Positions 62,130 to 64,000 of a DNA stretch of 64,000 nt are shown here, in pieces. A program made the position numbers and the translations under genes. The DNA is taken from positions 2,276-66,275 of the forward strand of contig JAUNSR010000013.1 of assembly GCA_030539115.1 (NCBI GenBank), in the 5' to 3' direction. The notes below the pieces were generated by a model that had not been told where the DNA came from, did no database searches, and saw only the letters and a list, made by a program, of their open reading frames with translations. Position 1 is the stretch's first letter. Every line of letters starts with the position of its first letter. Origin of the DNA: Bacteroidales bacterium. GTDB lineage: Bacteria; Bacteroidota; Bacteroidia; Bacteroidales; JAUNSR01.

Positions 62130-62675
62130 ATGATAGATATTCCCCAAACAGGAGAATGGTTTGAAGGTCATTCCATTTCTATAAAGGACAAACTTACAGC
62201 TGTTGCTGACAGGCTTTTTGAATACAATTGTCAATTAAAGAGAAGTCAGGAGAAAGAAAAAGAGATTATTTTAAAAGAGATTTTCAAATCCACTAAAGAA
62301 AAAGTAACTATCCTCTCCCCTTTCAACTGCGACTTTGGAAATATCAGCGTTGGCGAGAACTTCTTTGCCAACTATAATCTTACAATACTTGATGAGGCTG
62401 AAGTCATATTTGGTGACAATGCATTTATAGGTCCAAATGTAAGTATCTATACAATAATCCACCACTATGATCCGATTCTTAGGAATAAAGGAATAATGAA
62501 GGCTCTTCCAGTAATTATTGGCAATAATGTATGGATTGGAGGCAATGTAATAATTATGCCGGGCGTCACAATTGGTGACAACTGCGTCATTGGGGCGGGA
62601 AGCATTGTCACAAAAGACATTCCTTCAAACACAATGGCTTTTGGCAACCCCTGTAAAGTAGTAAAAGAGATATAA
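62130..62675 (+). CDS. Sugar O-acetyltransferase, left-handed beta-helix type
   Basis: A 181-residue acetyltransferase: an N-terminal helical maltose/galactoside acetyltransferase cap (about 1-55, EWFEGHSISIKDKLTAVADRLF) and hexapeptide repeats (IGNNVWIGGNVIIMPGVTIGDNCVIGAGSIVTKDIP). The catalytic His is in IYTIIHHYDP. It transfers acetyl from acetyl-CoA to a sugar. It is preceded by an R84 hairpin and stands alone. Confidence 0.9.
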   Translation: MIDIPQTGEWFEGHSISIKDKLTAVADRLFEYNCQLKRSQEKEKEIILKEIFKSTKEKVTILSPFNCDFGNISVGENFFANYNLTILDEAEVIFGDNAFIGPNVSIYTIIHHYDPILRNKGIMKALPVIIGNNVWIGGNVIIMPGVTIGDNCVIGAGSIVTKDIPSNTMAFGNPCKVVKEI

Positions 62676-62780
62676 ACTAAATTATATCTCTTTTATTAGT
62701 ATATCTAATTCAACAAGTACAAATCAATAATATTCGATTTTCAATATCACAACACACTATCATTAAAACTGTTGGATTTA

Positions 62781-64000
62781 TTAGTCTTTCTTTTCCTCTC
62801 CGAAAACTTTTTCAAAATGCAGAGGTATACCCTCATCGGTTATTCCCTCTATAATAACCCTCATTTTTGTTGTAACATCATTCATATAGAAATTTAACGA
62901 ATCCATTCCCAAAGAATCGACCCTTAAAGCAGGATTCCAATAGATAGTTGTTCTATAATCGTTCTTGTTTTGTTTTTTTTGTTCAGGAGTTTCATAAACA
63001 GGATTATAAAATTGAACCGATGTATCATATCCCCTTGGCTTATAAAGCTTGGTATACGGCTTATTAACCGGACGTTCTGCCAAAGGCCTTAGAGTGACAA
63101 TAATTGCACCATTACTTTTCATAAAGAAGTTTCTTTCCGGACCAACATAATCGATTCTTTGCACACTTGAAGCGGGCATATTCTCAAGTTCCATATATAT
63201 GTTTGCATCCTCATATACGGCATCGTCAATAACTACATAAGGCATAGTATTTGAGCGGGCAACTTTCAACACTTTAAAGCCATCCTGCTCACCCATCATT
63301 ATCCCGGGCAATGTTCTTGCAATGGTAAATGCAGTCTGAAAGCCACCCATTTTATCTATTCTGTCCTGTGTTATTTCATGATCAGAGAAGTTTGTATATC
63401 TATAATTTGGGTCTGAAGGTTTTGGTCTGTATTGAGCCTTTACCACTACTCCTTTAAGATTGATGACCTTCATTCCACCCTCTTCATAATACATATTTTT
63501 TGCCATATTAAGATATTCATCAGACATCTTAAGATTTTCCGCTCTTGATACGGGATATTTATTAATAAATTTTGGGGGTTCGGGAGAGAATACCTCTATT
63601 GAATTAATATTCAGTCTGGTTTTTGCGGCGCTCTGAAGAAAGAACAGCGTACTGTCAGGATATTCTATTCCACTTACAGTAAAAAAGCCTTTCTCATCAG
63701 TCTCAACTATACCGACTTTGCCAATATTTGTAGCCACTGAAATAGGAACCTTTTTATTGCTTCCAAAAGCGCCTGACACTTTCCCTGAAAATCCCAAGCC
63801 ATTCTCAACAAAGAAATCATATTTTTTATTCTTAGGATATGGCTCAAACACATTGTTTATTACATGTCTTCTCCACCCATGAGTCATCATTAAAAGATTG
63901 AGAGCTTGGTTAATCTTTGGGTTATCGCCGCTAAAATAATACCTTGGATTCTCTACATACCCCTTTATATCTGAAGTCAAAAAAAGATTGGAGACAATAT
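62781..64000 (-). CDS. Large exported protein with CarboxypepD-like and TonB-plug-like regions (partial)
   Basis: The frame is open to the window edge, so the N-terminal part is missing. What remains (about 406 codons) begins with the motif NLFLTSDIKGYVENPRYYF and MMTHGWRRH, then a CarboxypepD-like region and a TonB-plug-like region (IDKMGGFQTAFTIARTLPGIMMG; NTMPYVVIDDAVYEDANIYMELENMPASSVQRIDYVGPERN). Such proteins with macroglobulin-like repeats and no barrel are common in Bacteroidota; the role is unknown. The TTG at 63980 is not a true start. Confidence 0.75.
   Translation of the reverse strand, partial: IVSNLFLTSDIKGYVENPRYYFSGDNPKINQALNLLMMTHGWRRHVINNVFEPYPKNKKYDFFVENGLGFSGKVSGAFGSNKKVPISVATNIGKVGIVETDEKGFFTVSGIEYPDSTLFFLQSAAKTRLNINSIEVFSPEPPKFINKYPVSRAENLKMSDEYLNMAKNMYYEEGGMKVINLKGVVVKAQYRPKPSDPNYRYTNFSDHEITQDRIDKMGGFQTAFTIARTLPGIMMGEQDGFKVLKVARSNTMPYVVIDDAVYEDANIYMELENMPASSVQRIDYVGPERNFFMKSNGAIIVTLRPLAERPVNKPYTKLYKPRGYDTSVQFYNPVYETPEQKKQNKNDYRTTIYWNPALRVDSLGMDSLNFYMNDVTTKMRVIIEGITDEGIPLHFEKVFGEEKKD

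Overview
The window looks like a chromosomal segment of an AT-rich member of the Bacteroidota, probably of the order Bacteroidales. Evidence for this includes a SusC/SusD pair with DUF4959/DUF5000- and DUF4998-type lipoproteins, TAnnTTTG-type -7 promoter boxes, little sign of Shine-Dalgarno sequences, a DAHP synthase-chorismate mutase fusion, DUF4249 and DUF3822 proteins, and mostly Bacteroidota-type gene neighbourhoods. No rRNA, tRNA, CRISPR array, transposase or phage gene was recognised.

Layout. 1-4608: phenylalanine/tyrosine biosynthesis operon (prephenate dehydratase, aminotransferase, DAHP synthase-chorismate mutase, prephenate dehydrogenase). It is preceded by what looks like two consecutive ribosome-mediated attenuators; the second encodes a peptide with six Phe codons followed by three Tyr and another Phe codon. 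4722-14599: small membrane protein, dxs, trkA, trkH, ftsK, a LolA-like protein and trxB. 14720-19619: DUF4249 lipoprotein and a TonB-dependent receptor on the minus strand, then two thioredoxins. 19734-24480 (minus): Crp/Fnr regulator and an operon of alpha/beta hydrolase, membrane-anchored MurF-like ligase and Ddl-like ligase. 25201-31035: MacAB-TolC-like exporter. 31552-39178: serine-type sulfatase, queC, glycerophosphodiesterase, MsbA-like ABC exporter, cardiolipin synthase. 39343-47805: rsmD cluster, RecD-like helicase, HxlR regulator, folA-thyA, serine dehydratase, AraC regulator. 48365-61810 (minus): a lipoprotein and then a polysaccharide-utilisation locus, with a GH43-like lipoprotein, a single-span regulator-like protein, SusC, SusD and three surface lipoproteins. 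62130-64000: sugar O-acetyltransferase and a protein cut by the window edge.

Two families of non-coding repeats run through the window. The first (called R96 here, after its exact 96-bp tandem period) has the core GGCGCATTTGTACCTT and ends at an ATG start codon; copies form the leaders of pheA, trkH, queC, susD and, in degenerate form, the DUF4249 and TonB-receptor genes. The second (R84, 84-bp period) is a hairpin whose arms differ between loci with pairing largely kept; copies precede the sulfatase, glycerophosphodiesterase and acetyltransferase genes. Neither is near a transposase. The tandem attenuator and these start-codon-linked repeats are the most unusual content.

How genes work together: the first operon would make Phe and Tyr from central metabolites and shut off when charged tRNA-Phe/Tyr is plentiful. 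trkA/trkH form one K+ uptake system. The Ddl/MurF/hydrolase trio could make or edit a peptidoglycan precursor terminus. The PUL would capture, cut and import a glycan, with the single-span protein as a candidate sensor. All functions are read from sequence alone.
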